Shown piece after piece: positions 42,984 to 55,045 of a stretch of 64,000 bases of DNA. The notes under the pieces are model-generated. The model had not been told where the DNA came from and searched no databases. It saw only the letters and a program-made list of their open reading frames with translations. Position numbers and translations under genes: made by a program. The DNA comes from Lichina pygmaea (Eukaryota; Ascomycota; Lichinomycetes; Lichinales; Lichinaceae), in assembly GCA_963422465.1 (NCBI GenBank), contig OY730171.1, positions 2,542,001-2,606,000 on the forward strand, read 5' to 3'. Numbering within the stretch: position 1 is the stretch's first letter; each line of letters starts with the position of its first letter.

Positions 42984-44326
42984 ATGACGTCGGCGACGCC
43001 GAAGTACCTCTCCCGGGACCCCGCCGCCATCGGGGAATTCGTCGACCAGTTCGATGTCAGTTCTCTGCTCTCGGACTCGCCGTCTCTCCAGTCGGGCGCA
43101 TCTGACAGAGTAGCAACATTCATGCTAACATCCCAGACGTGTTTCAGGTCTTTCTCTTTGACTGCGACGGTGTGTTTTTCGGACCTCTTTTTTTTTCCCC
43201 CGTGAGACGGAAAAGGTCACCTGTCCATATCGAATGTCACGAAAGATTTTGCTGAGAGAGCAGCACGTGAAAAGGTGTCTTGTGGTCCGGAGATCATGTC
43301 TTTGACGGCACGGCCGAGACGTTGGAGCTGCTCAGGGCCAAGGGTGAGATCCTTCCGCCGCCGACCGATCAGCCCCGCTGATGGGCGTCTGGTTCAGGGA
43401 AACGCATCATCTTCGTCACCAACAACTCGACCAAATCTCGAGCAGACTACAAGAAGAAGCTCGACGCGCTGGGGATACCGGCTACGGTTGTATGTTCTCC
43501 AAGCAGGTCTCGACTTCGTCTCGGATGGAAATGACATCATGCTCCATTCGACGAGCTACTTCCCACCCAAGCTACTGCTCGATGAGAGCCTCGAATCTCT
43601 TTCGTCCTGGTTCTCATCCTCCAATTGCCCCAGGATGAGATATTCGGATCCGGCTATTCGTCCGCCGTCTACATCGCCCGCATCCTGGCTCTGCCACCGC
43701 CCAAGAACAAAGTGTTCGTTCTCGGCGAGGCCGGCATCGAGGCGGAGCTTCGGTCAGAGGGCGTTCCGTTCGTCGGGGCCACGGATCCCTCTTTTCGGCG
43801 AGAGATGACGCCCGACGACTTCCAGGCCCTGGCCGACGGCACGGCGTTGGATCCAGACGTCGGTGTCGTCCTGTCCGGGCTCGATTACCATCTCAACTAC
43901 CTGAAGCTCAGCTACGGATACCACTACCTCAAACGGGGCGGCGCCCAGTTTCTGGCCACGAACAGGGACGCCACCCTCCCCGCCGCCGGCACGTTGTTTC
44001 CAGGCGCGGGCACCATGGCGATCGCGCTCAGGCATATGACGGGGCAAGAGCCGATCGTCATGGGCAAGCCCAGCCAGGCCATGATGGATGCCATCGAGGG
44101 CAAGTTCCAGTTCGACCGCAAGAAGGCCTGCATGGTGGGCGATCGGCTCAACACGGACATCCGATTCGGCATCGACGGCGGTCTGGGCGGCACTTTAGCC
44201 GTCCTGACCGGCGTCGTCAAACAGCAGGATTGGGAAGGCGACGGCGGCGACGATGGCGTCGTGGTCAAACCGGGCTGCTTCGTCGACCGGCTGTCCGATC
44301 TCCGCGCCTACGGCGACGGGGCATGA
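42984..44326 (+). CDS. PHO13: PHO13-type HAD phosphatase (4-nitrophenylphosphatase / phosphoglycolate phosphatase)
   Basis: Metabolite-repair phosphatase that removes toxic side products such as 2-phosphoglycolate and 4-phosphoerythronate (known for Pho13/PGP). 315 aa in five exons: 42984-43055, 43148-43169, 43275-43343, 43398-43489, 43634-44326. HAD motif I FDCDGVLW is assembled across exons 2 and 3, and exon 2 is only 22 nt. Motif II is IIFVTNNSTKSR. Cap-domain segment EIFGSGYSSAVYIARIL follows. Motif III is the Lys of VMGKPSQAMMDAI. Motif IV is MVGDRLNTDIRFG. Length and order match the C2-cap subfamily. Confidence 0.93.
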
Positions 44327-45184
44327 CCGGTCGAGAGAGCCGCTGGCATCTCCCAAAAAGGTCAGACTGCGCGAGCAGACAGCATGAGAGTCCACAGACC
44401 GCTAGAGTTCATGGAAGGAAAATAGATCTTATCGAACGAACGAGAAAGACTTCTAATAGAATCCTTTGCAAATCAATCGACGCCGACGAGCTGTGAAACA
44501 ACTTGGTCTTCCATTGGTATCTCCGTCTCGAGACTCTGGAAAGGATCACGAGTCTCACAGCATACACATATGAGTACGGTGTACGGGAGTACCGCGAAGA
44601 GAAATTCCTCGAGTAAATACTTTTTTTGGAAAGCAAGCAAGACCAGCGGCAACAACACCCCCCCCCCCCCCCCCCTTTTTCTCCCCCACTTCTAGCAGTA
44701 ACAAAATTAAAGAAAGCAAGACAAACCTCTTTGTCGAAACGCCTCACAAAGAAGGCAAGGCGAAGACATCAAAGAGCGAACAGGAAAAAAAAAAAAGTTG
44801 GAGTCAGGAGAGATGAGAGGGGGGGGGGGGGGGGGGGGGAAGGGAGAAGAATAAGAGATGAGTAGTGATATAGTCATCGGTCATCATGACACGCACGCAT
44901 GCTCGAACGAAGAAGAACACGGCCTGCCACTGGCTGATGCTAAGGTAAAGATACATAAGAGGGTCGTGTAGGAAAAAAAAAGCACAATATTAGACTGAAG
45001 GAATGTTTGTCTTGTTCTGTCGTGGGTCTGATGAAGAAGAATCTCAGAGAGAAGATGAGTGACCAAAGTTCTGCTACGGAAGAGGGAAGATAGGAGGGAC
45101 GAGAGTGGAAGGGGAGGAAGAGAGAAGAGGGTGGGAGAAAGGGACCGGCGATCATGGCGGTGGCCATGTCTCTCCACCTGTTAC
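44327..45184. other. Convergent intergenic region with paired homopolymers
   Basis: Between two convergent genes. Contains a C18 run (44658-44675), an A12-type run (about 44785-44796) and a G21 run (44819-44839), then AT-richer sequence and GA-rich sequence. C18 and G21 are complementary and 143 bases apart, so a single strand could form a long hairpin. No gene seen. Confidence 0.65.
44658..44839. repeat. Complementary C18 and G21 homopolymers
   Basis: C18 at 44658-44675 and G21 at 44819-44839 flank A-rich sequence in a 3'-3' intergenic region. Confidence 0.9.
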
Positions 45185-47675
45185 TCAGCGCAGAGACACG
45201 CGGCCGGCGAGTTTCTGCGCGGACGAGACCATGCCCGTCGTAGCCTTGGGCGTGAACGGGCCGACGAGGGCCGATGAGGGCGCCGCAGCGACGCGGGAGC
45301 GTCTACCGACGGCGGAGCCAGCGGCCGAGAAGGACGCGGTTGACGAACCAGCACCAGCACCAGCACCAGCACCAGCACCAGCACCAGCAGACGAAGGGCG
45401 GCCTGCTTCGACGCCGGCACCGGCAAGCGTTAGGCAGAGATCGGTGAGGCGGTGGCAGACGTCGTCGGCCTTTCGGCGCAAGATGCGTTCGCCGAGCGAC
45501 GAGGACGTCGGCGTGGCCGAGACCGAGACGGCGCGGCGCGGCGTGGCCGTGCCCCCGGAAACGGCCTGGTCGCGCGAGGGCCGACTGACCCCGGGCGAGA
45601 GCGCGAGCGAGCCGGGAGGACAGACCGTTTCGTGCTGCAGCACGCTGCTCAGCCGCTCGGCCACGTCGGGCTCGGCCGGGTTGACCGTGTTCGCGAGCGA
45701 CATGACGTCCGCGACGGCCGACTCCAGCGCGAGGAAGACCCCCTGGGCGACGTGCGGGCGGGCCTTCGCCAGCGCGCGAGTCAGGCCAACACGTGGATCC
45801 GTTGGCGGGTGATCGGGACTCTCGGAGGAGGCGGGGACGGTGAGGCTGGCGAGATCGGTGAGGCCGGTGAGACCGTTGTTGGTTTCTCTATGCATGCCCG
45901 GGATGCCTGATATGGGGCTCGAGATGAGAGATGACGATGGCAGACGGTATTTGTTGATGACGTCGAGATGCGCGCCGGAATGGGCTGTCGGCGGCGGCTT
46001 TCGGGCGCTTCTTGCGAGGGTCGTCGTAGCGTTAGCGGTAGCGGTAGCATCAACACCGGTCGAGTCTACAGCCACGACGGGCATGTCCGCCGTAGCGGTA
46101 TAACCGGGCCTTCGAGCGGCGCGATCGACACGAGCGACGGCGCCGCGGCTCGGGCCAAAGACTCGCACGCGCCGAGCCGACGAGTCTGCCGAGGACGACG
46201 CTGCACCGGACGAGCCCTTTGGGGAATGATAACGTCTAGAGCCAGAGCTGGAACTCGATTCGGACCGGCTTAGGCCTGATTGCAACCGCGTAGTCGTCGT
46301 AGTGATCGTGGCGGCCGTCTTGCTGCCCCCGGCCCAAAGGGTGTCGGCAGCCGCGAAGGCTCTGTCCGAGCCTTGCGCACTAGCCCCGTCGTCGACGTGA
46401 TGAGAAGCCTGAGGGCGAGAAAGAGGCGAGGATAAACGGCGTGACGAAGTACTCGATGGCAGCGGGGTCTGTGCCGTCGTGCGTTCCAGCTGACGCAGGC
46501 GTGCCTTGAGGGACTGAAGCTCATCCCAGGCGCGCGAGGAGTCGGACGAAGAACCTGCCGAGTCGCTGCGACCTCGAATTTTCTTCCTCTTCTGATGATG
46601 CTGCTGCTGCTGCTGCTGCTGCTGACGTCGAGACGTGTCGTCGGCATTTCCGGGCATAGCGAGCAGCTTTGACGACTGGTGCTTGCGGGCGACGACCAGA
46701 GACGACTCGTGCTCATGAGTGAGAGGGGCGAGCTGACTCGTGTGATGGCGGAGAGCTAGCGTGCGGTGCCTGCCGGTATTCGACATCGTGGGGTCAACTG
46801 CCGAGGCCTTGCTCCAAAGTGCGAGAACTGCCGACTCTGGAGCCGCAGCTTTGGCGGTGGTTGTGACGTCGTCGTCGTCGTCATCCCCACTGCACTCGAA
46901 AGTGTGAAGGCTTCGACGTCCCGAGGCTGAGGTCATAGACGGACCCGTGGTCGGCTTGCGAGACCTCGTCTTGAGGAATCGCGGGCCGTCGCGACGATCT
47001 TCCCTCGACAGTGCCGGCTGGGACGCGCGCCGCAGCTTGAAGTGGTGCAGCCGCTCCTCGGCGGTGCGTGGCGTTGCTAGGGAGCGGTCCGACGCTGACG
47101 AATCCGCCCGAGGTCTGGCCCGGGCTGCCTCGTCGGAGCTACCGCTCGCCGCCGAGCCTAGACGACGTCGGCTCAACCTTAGCTGGCGCTGTTGCTGTCG
47201 CCGCCGTTGCTCTTGCTCGTGCGAGACGCGGCGGAGCTTGAACTGGCGAAGGCGTTCCTCGGCCCGGGACGACGGCGGGGGCGCCAGCTGGGTTGACTCG
47301 TTGACCTGAACTGCCGTAGGCGGCTGGTCGACCGGTCTACGGTCGAGCTCTGCGGGCATGTTCTTCGCCGCTGCCCTAGCCGCTGCTCTGCGGTTCCCTT
47401 CAGGCACAGACTGTTGCTCTCGATTACCATATGGCCTCCGGCCAGTCCATAGCGCCGTGGGAACATACCTCTTCCTGGGCGATTGAGAGGAAGACATCCT
47501 CGCTCAGAGGGGGTCGCGTTCCGCCGTTTCTCCCCCCGCCCGTCCTCCACCTCGACCGGTCGATGTGGCTGGCCGCCGCTCTCTCTCGCCGTGACTCGGC
47601 GCTCTCGTTGCTCGCGTTACTGTCACTCCGTGACCGGCGACTGAGGCCGGCCGGGACGTGGTGATTTGATGACAT
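45185..47675 (-). CDS. Large low-complexity protein of unknown function
   Basis: Predicted 810 aa, exons 47675-47469 and 47410-45185; the 58-nt intron has a GTATGT donor and CAACAG acceptor. The N-terminal region is Ser/Arg-rich and ends PPLSEDVFLSIAQEES, a segment resembling the start of conserved filamentous-fungal proteins of unknown role. Two copies of the motif EERLxxFKLRRxS lie about 75 residues apart (EERLRQFKLRRVS and EERLHHFKLRRAS). A predicted coiled coil DELQSLKARLRQLE occurs mid-protein after a Gln run, and further helices lie near the C-terminus (LTRALAKARPHVAQGVFLALES). A GA dipeptide run encoded by GCTGGT repeats precedes the end. Cytoskeletal, spindle-pole or scaffold roles are possible guesses only. 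Confidence 0.7.
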
Positions 47676-48295
47676 CGTGTCAACAAGCCGGCAGAAAGAA
47701 CTGTTGCCGAGGGCGTTGGGAACTTCGTCGTCGCGGTATCGACGGTGGAAGTTTACCTTGGTTCGTCAACGCTCAGACCCTCGAGTGCCAAGGAAGAGAT
47801 TAGGTTCCAACGAAGAGGAGAGGAATTGGGACTTACCAGTACTTGCGACTGCTCGATTTTGATCGTTGACGGCGCGAATGACGAAGGCACGCCCTTGCTG
47901 GAGCGATAAGCTTGGTAGCAAGCTTATCCGCCTACGGTACGGTTCTAACCAAGGTGTCGCCAAGGCTGAAACCGGCAGATACTCGACAGGCAGATTCATC
48001 GTCGAGATTTCGACGACAATTTGCCATGTTTACTTCACCGACTCACAGGCTAGATGAAGCACTTCTGACACGTTTGTTTGACAGGTAAACCCACCGTCAC
48101 GTGCGCGACGAGAATGTCCAACGGTCGAGTCCGACAATCTAACATCGCAATCGAAGCTGTTTCTTGCTTGCTATCCACATAGTAAGACAATAGATCTACA
48201 TCTCGCCCACGTATCTATCTGCCTGAAATTCAAGTTTTGCGCTTTTCTTTTGAAGGAGAAATATTAAAAATTTCTGGGCTCAGAAGATCAATACG
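47676..48295. other. Promoter side of the low-complexity gene and 3' flank of the CHR gene
   Basis: A short palindrome GATAAGCTTGGTAGCAAGCTTATC at about 47906-47929 has two 10-base arms around a 4-base loop. Otherwise unique, moderately AT-rich sequence with no gene. Confidence 0.5.
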
Positions 48296-50335
48296 TCAGG
48301 CCGTGATTCCGTACCAGATCAACCCCATGATAGCACCCAAGACGATGGCCACGGGGGCGGGCACTTTGAAATACATACCACCGATGAAGGCGGTGGCGGT
48401 GACGACAATCCACCATGGATCGGCGCCCAGGGAGCGGCCCGTATTAGAGCTGCCACCTGCTGCGTCCAAATATCCAGCCTCCCACAGTCGGTAAACAGCT
48501 GTATATATAAGTCCGACGGCGGTGGCGTTGACGCCTCGCAGAACGGAGAAGACGGCTTTATGGCTTTTCCGACGAAGCGGGGCCCAGATCCCCATGACCG
48601 CAGTGTGTAGCACGAGACCGGGGGTGAAGATGCCGATGTATGCGAGCGCAGACCCGAGCACTGCGGGCTCGCCGCCTGAGATGGCGGCGAGTCCGCCAAG
48701 GTAGACGGCGACTGTTGCATGACAGTCAGCCAAGCAGAAGAGGAAAGCGGGAGCGCAGCCAAAGAGGCACCCACAGTTGAAGTTCGGCCCCGGAAAGGCT
48801 TGGATGATGGCCAGACCCAGCAGGAAATCACGAGGCGTCACCCAGCCCGGGACGACAACATATCTGGAAGTAAAAGAAGCGAGCGGTCAGCCTCAGGACC
48901 TCGTCTTGAACCCAGACAAAGATCTCCTTACTCTCGCAAGAGAGGAATCACGACGGGTCCCCCGCCGAAAATGATTGTTCCTGTAAGCTGCCGTCAGGAC
49001 CTCAAAGAAAACCAACCAAAGTGCGGTGTGAGCAGCAGCAGCGGCCGGCGGAAGAGACGTACCGGCCAGGAAGTGGTTGGCGAAGATGCCGTACCATCTC
49101 GGCTGCGGGTCGAGGAGGGCCCGCAGGACCATGACGGCGATGAAGACGAGAAAGAAGCCCACGCCGACGGAGATACCGACTTTCAACGAAAACGCGCCGA
49201 CGGATACATCGGTCGCAGGTTCTTCTGCAGCAGCAGCTGTGTCCGTTGCCCGATTTCGTTCGGCGGATTCGGGCTCGCTGTTCCCAGGGGCATTCTCGTT
49301 GGTCGGGTCAGTCCCTTCTCTGCTGCCTCCAGGTCCGACTCGGCGAAGCCCGCTCGAATCATGCTCATGCACGGAAGACTTTTCGTTCCCTCGTGGTACG
49401 TCTTGCATCTCTTCGCCATCGCGACTGCTTGAGGTGGCTTGACGCTCGGCGTCAACATCCGGCCGCGGAGGATGTTTCTTGAATCGGTCCCGGATGCCTT
49501 TGACGAGCCGATGGCCCCATCGATAGTCCCATACGGCTGTCACGATCGCCCCGGCCAGCATGAGGATGGGGAAGTACCAAAGCGCGTTGTACAAGACCCC
49601 AGCCGCGGCACCAAAGAAGACCAGTATCCTCGTGACCTTGTCTGTGATGGCCTTCTTTGACAATTGCACGGCCGCGAGAAAGATGATGCCTACCGTCGCC
49701 GAATTCAGCCCGGACAGAAGCGCATATACCGGCCCCGGGAGGGTTTCGCCGATTCTCGAGACGCCCAGAGCCAGGCCAAAGGTGGCGATGGCAGTAGGTA
49801 GACTGATATGCGTAAGCCGGTGGCAGTGTCCGCCTGGATCTCCAACCCGAGACTGCGTACCTCCACAGGAAAAATGCCAGAACGCCGGTAAGGAAGCCGT
49901 GTCTCAGCACATTGATGGCGTATAGCATCTTCGTACTGCCCGGCCCCGAAAGCGCTTGGCAGAGCGCGAACATCTCTTGATACTACTCGCAGTCAGGCCT
50001 CGTCTCGGAGGGTCGTCATCGGGGCATGGGCTCACGGTCCGCTCATCCATCCAGTGATACTTGTCCACGAACAAGCGATGGAACTACGATAGGGTGAGAC
50101 GTCAGCGAGCCGGCGATGTGCAGTCTTAAGCAGCGGGCAGAGAGAGAGAGGCGATGCGACTCACGATCTGGAAGTGAACGGCCGGTCCACCGAACGAGGT
50201 GAAAGGGAGATGCCAGTTCCTGCGCAGCATCTCGCGCAGACCCTCGGCGGTTACGGCGAGATGGCGGTGCGGCTTGCGCTCAGACTCGGCGCGATCATCG
50301 CGGCCCCGCAGGGCGGAGAAGAGCGATCCCAGCAT
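48296..50335 (-). CDS. CHR-family chromate ion transporter
   Basis: Integral membrane protein of 544 aa; family members export chromate (or exchange it with sulfate) and confer chromate tolerance. Seven exons: 50335-50165, 50083-50036, 49982-49861, 49802-49063, 48980-48932, 48863-48775, 48711-48296; every junction is GT-AG and phase-consistent. It has the duplicated two-domain layout of long-chain CHR proteins. Domain 1 has FTSFGGPAVHFQI, then KYHWMDERTYQEMFALCQALSGPGSTKM. Domain 2 has TIIFGGGPVVIPLLREYVV, then PRDFLLGLAIIQAFPGPNFNFAVYLG. Each carries the FGGP and PGP hallmarks. A hydrophilic loop of about 110 residues (Glu/Ser-rich) separates the halves. About ten hydrophobic segments are visible. 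Confidence 0.93.
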
Positions 50336-52680
50336 CGTGCTCAGTGGATGTGGTTTCCTCTGACGCAGCAGCTACATCTGGCGTCTCGAAGGTCGCGACG
50401 TGTGCGGTGCGGGGTCTGCGCCAAGAAGTGTCTTCCAAATGGCATCATCGATTGATTTTGCGGCAGGCGCATCATTCCCGATCCGTGATTGGTCCATCTC
50501 CACGATCTCCGCCAGTAGCTCGAGTAACCAGTCTAGTCCAGATTTAGCACAAGCGGGATGCTATACCGGTAGGGCTGAGCTCGCACGTGCTGCGAGTACG
50601 GAGTCCAGAATCCAAGATCAGAACTGGCGGACTCGACAGCGAATATGTTCGGGAGACCACATACTCACTTGATTAACAAGTGATCTCAAGTGCTACCGTA
50701 TCGTACTAAGATACAAGAGGCTTCAAGTGCAAGATGTAGGAAGGCAGTGGAGGTAGTACAAGGGTCGTCCTATTGAAGTGATCCTCAGTTCTAGAAAACA
50801 TTGCTTGAAGAGACTCCTCTTCTGCATACGGACAATCATTTGTGATGGATGGATGCTTACGCGGGCTACCTAGAAGTTCACCGGCTAGGTCCTTCACTCA
50901 GTCAAATCAGTACCCACTGTACGTAAGCCGTGTGCGGGGAACGTTCACTCTTGGGGCAAGCTATCAAAGGCGCAGCAATGCCAGCTATAGCAGGTTTGTA
51001 CATGGTGCTGAATTCCAGAAGAACATGTACGCCATTGACTCAAATAGGCATGCCCTGAAGGGCTCTCACGTCAGCTGATCTGCCACAAAGGCCCATGTAA
51101 ACATCAGGTTCTCCTGGCGACACAGACCTTTCCTGCCTTTGCCGTGCAGTCCAAGAAACTATTGTCGTGGCGGATGATGCAACCGCCTGAACTGTAGTCG
51201 AGGACAACAGTTCCAGGTATCTCTACCAGCGTGGGAGAACACCATGTCAGCAATGAACGTCGAGATTTTTGTAGGATTCAGAGAAGATGCTTTATCAACG
51301 TACTGCCGGGCTTTCCATTGAAGACACCTGCAAGGCGATCGTCAGGCGTCCATCTTCCACGCGAGTCGACACAGCCAGCCGCGCTTGTCCCCGCTTGATT
51401 CCCATCCGGGCGAGGCTTCACCTGAGTCCTGGGAATCCAGACCTCCAAATAACCACGGCCTTTGAAAAGATTGAGCGGTCGTGCCTTTGGGTGTAACGCG
51501 CAGTCGTCGCGAGTAGGCTACAGCGCTCCTGAATCTTAAAAGGCTACCGGTACCGGTACTATGGCGGGCAACTGCCCGACACCTCGCAACTCGCATATAT
51601 AGGTACGGCTGCGCGTGACCTGCCCACATTCCGGGTGTCCAGTCACCAACAAGTCCTGACATTGGGTTGGAATTCTGGGACGGCGTATATTTGCCCATAA
51701 CTAAGGTTGCTTAGACCAGTGGGAGGCGGAGCCTGGTTGGGCTCTGTCACTGGCTGAAGATCACCTGGAAGCAGAATTTACCATCTCTGTACAAGGTTGG
51801 ACAAGCCAATCAGTAGGAGCAGTAGGGACTGAAAGTAGAGAGTGGGAACAGCCATAGTCAGGAATTCTTCGAATAGATTCTCCTCTCTGATAGTGAATAA
51901 ACAACAACATAGGTTCAAGCAGTGAGTTGGAATGATAGGCCTCTGATGATGGAGAGGTCCTTCATATAGTCAGTGCTCAGTTATAGGGATAAGAGAGAGA
52001 AGAGCACTTGGTGTATGCTGTGTGTTAGGAGCTAGTTGCCCGACTGGCGCTTAGTCAGTTAGATCCTGACTAAGCATGCACTCTGTAATGTGCTGACTAA
52101 CTCTGCCTGAGACTGTGCCGTGCTGTGTAGGTGTAGCCTGTATTACGTACGGTAACAAGTGTTCTCTCAGCTTCTAGAGTCAAGGCAGTAGCCTACAAGA
52201 GACTTCACCAGTTCAACTACAGGTGGAGGTACTTGATAGGGACTATAGACATCTCCCAAACAGAGTTATCAATTCTTATCCCACAAGAATAACTAGAGAA
52301 GTGACTAGGACTTGAGAAATTTCTCCTGACTCTGCTCGCCCAGTCAGCAATTAGTACTGTAAGCTGACTTCTGAGCAATTATCATTCCTTATTTGTCCCG
52401 TCGGACACTCCATCATCATCATGTCATGTGACAGCCACCGGGGACTGTGTGAAATTCCCCGTACGTGACTGCCTGTGATGCAGGGGTATTGCCACAACAA
52501 CCCTAACTCTGTGACTGATTTTTGTAATCGACACTAACTTCCCACCTTCTTCCTTTTCTTCGCCCCACTTTCCTTCCTTTTCTTCGTCCCACCTTCCTTT
52601 TTTTCCGTCCCACTCTTCTACCTCGACCATCATCAGACAGTGATTGGTGAAGGACAAGGTCACTACGACTAGTCAGTAAG
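50336..52680. other. Gene-poor interval
   Basis: 2.3 kb with no gene recognised. At about 52045-52080 an inverted pair GCTTAGTCAG...CTGACTAAGC resembles the TTAGTCAG words of repeat R1. The last 100 bases are T/C-rich (TTCCTTCCTTTTC), likely the leader of the next gene. Confidence 0.5.
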
Positions 52681-54049
52681 ATGGCCGCTCAAGACCTGAT
52701 TTATTTTTTCCAGTCGAGGCTACACAAGGACATTCGACGATTGAGAACATGGCGCCTCCAAGATGATATTCTCCTCATGGATCTTATTCAGACCTCACTT
52801 CAGAAACCCGAAGCACTTGACGAGCCCGCAACCCACAGCCTCGAGTTTTTGAGGACCATCCGGGAAATCTTCAGTCACAAGACCCATGATGCTGTCCTTG
52901 AGAACCTCCAATATTTCCGAGCGCTTGCAGACGACAACGGAAGCATCACTGACGCCTTCCTTGCTGAAAGGCCGATAAGAGATTGGGTCCAAATGCTTGT
53001 GGAACAGATTCTGCACGCTATCGTGGTGAAGCAGAAGACTGGATCGTTTGTTATGTAGAACTAGTATGCTTTGTACTGGAAGCTGACTGTACTAACATGA
53101 AGTGACAATGGTTTCGTCGTTGCGAAAATCTGCAAGTGCGCTCTGGGTAGCAGGAAGTACATCGAGGTTGTTTCGGTCGTCACCAAGGTCACCCTTAAGT
53201 CGTGAGGGTCGTGTCCTCTCTAGCCCTTCGAAACAAACACCTTCGCCGATGAAGAGCTCGACCCATCCATCTTCGTCGCAGACACCATCACCAGTCAAGG
53301 CACAGCCAAGCTCATCCCCCGATCCACCACTGTCGCCGGTGTCGTCTGCCATACCACCACCCAACATCACGCAAATACACCTTGTCGGCCAGAACCTTCG
53401 AGACGCGTGGTTGGCCAATGAAATAGCTATGGGACTAATCCCACCTCCAGCAGAATGGTCTTCATCTTCTCACTCAACACTTCCTGTTTACCACGGCACA
53501 ATGGTTCCAGCAAAACTTCTGGACCGACCACAAGGCCTCTGGGATCATGGCTTGATAATTGAGTTTGGTCGTGCAAACGAGCTCTCACCCCGTGGAGCTG
53601 CATATACCTCATTCTCCGCACTGAGGTCATTTCTCTGGGCAGTATTTTCTTCCTTGTTGACAGAAATCGATATCAGCCAACACCAGGGCGAGCTTCTGAT
53701 GCGACAATGGAGTGTCAATCCCTGCAACTACCACGGCATTTTCCTCATGGAGTTTACAATGCCAATTCCACCACCCGTCGGACATACCCACATTGTGTTG
53801 AACGCAGAACAAGCTGGCCAGGGTGACAAACGCACGAATAGCAAGACCACGGCACACGCTCGACTCATTCTGGGAAAGATCAGCACACATCCACGGTCGA
53901 GACCCAGGACAGTGCGCGGACCTGATCCACGCACCAGAGTTACCACAAACACAGCTGGCCTTGCAAGCCTGGACTCGTCGTGGTTTGCTTCATCGCCCAA
54001 TGTGGCGGACAGCAATCATAACATCACAAGGGGAGGATCTGATCAATAG
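52681..54049 (+). CDS. Uncharacterised protein with YHGT motif (possible ADP-ribosyltransferase-like fold)
   Basis: Two adjacent frames are visible. 52681-53058 gives a 125-aa helical protein starting MAAQDLIYFFQSRL. 53108-54049 gives 313 aa starting MVSSLRKSAS. Only 49 bases separate them, and they contain a perfect TACTAAC branch word. Splicing 53046-53136 (GTTTGT...GCAAG) fuses them into one 425-aa protein; I favour this but the donor is weak. The second part has a Ser/Pro-rich linker, then VYHGTMVP, and about 45 residues on GAAYTSFSALRSFLWAVFSS. A Tyr-His-Gly-Thr strand followed by Tyr-x-Ser and an Ala/Trp-rich helix is the H-Y arrangement of PARP/diphtheria-toxin-type ADP-ribosyltransferase folds. 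The third catalytic position is not assigned and enzymatic activity is unproven. The C-terminal frame after about 53960 may be misassigned. Confidence 0.55.
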
Positions 54050-55045
54050 CCGACGAGAGGGTGCCTATGCTATCTCTTTCCAGCAGGCAGCAGTCAGCGG
54101 GGGTGGTGACCCTAAGACAAGAGGTCAGAAGCATTTCCGAGGGTTCAGAAGACGCTTCAGAACTATCTGGGAACGTCTTCGTTCCTGAGCAAGGTATGAG
54201 TTACTGTGCCCCGCTCAACTGCCTTTGGATCAATATCTATGGGTGATTGAATGTTATCTACTCTGTCACAGCTGCTACGCCACAGTCAGAGCACGTAACC
54301 TCGGCTTAGCCCTGGGGGGCCCCCGGTGTTGGAATGACTGCAAGGAGAAGGTAGCGGGTTACGAATTGCTGACTACGCAGGGCGGGGAAAAGAGATGCAA
54401 ATCTCTTCACCCCGCACATAGCTGAGAACTCGACGATGTTGGCACTAGGAATGGAGGACTTGATTTGATGGATTATTCTATGGTTCCTATTGTTCGAGTC
54501 CTACTGTAGTCGTCCAGTGACATTCCCTGTAGGCCATGGCAGCGTTCCTCAGAGGCCTGCGGCCCTCGGAGGATTATAGAGCGCGAACAATGAATAGAGT
54601 ACGAGGGATGCATAGAGCAGTAACGATGAGACAGAGCACGAAGAACAGAGGGGCGCGAGAAGTACCGGCAGAGCTACTGTAATATGCGGTGTCGGAAAGC
54701 TTGCTGTACACTTTGCAACCTGCTCGGATGGATTGCCTGAGGATGGTGGAGTGGATATTGTACAATCCCATGTTGCAGGGAAGCATGGGTGGTCTCTTGG
54801 TAGGATGATGGTTGTATTTCCCTGATCTGATTGGTGATGATATTCCCATTCTTGCTGGCGATGGCAGGTCGGCGTATGGGCGGTAAGTGGGCATGTAGAG
54901 GAAGAGGAGGAGAGAAGGAGGAGAAGGAGGACAGTGAGGGGGGGGGGGGGGGGTTACTCCAACAGCGGATAGTAGGTGGTCAGCCCGAAGAGTATGACAC
55001 ATGGAGCAAGGGAGCCATCGGAGGGACAACAACGTGGAAAGAGCA
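54050..55045. other. Gene-poor interval
   Basis: A plus-strand frame immediately after the YHGT gene (to about 54246) could belong to an alternative 3' end of that gene. A G16 run lies at 54938-54953 in a GA-rich context. No other gene is supported. Confidence 0.5.
54938..54953. repeat. G16 homopolymer
   Basis: Sixteen guanines following GGAGGA-rich sequence. Confidence 0.85.

Noticed and set aside
53046-53136. Treating the helical 125-aa frame and the YHGT frame as certainly separate genes
   Set aside because: A 49-base gap is too short for a usual fungal promoter and terminator and contains TACTAAC, so a single spliced gene is at least as likely; kept as one entry with the doubt stated.
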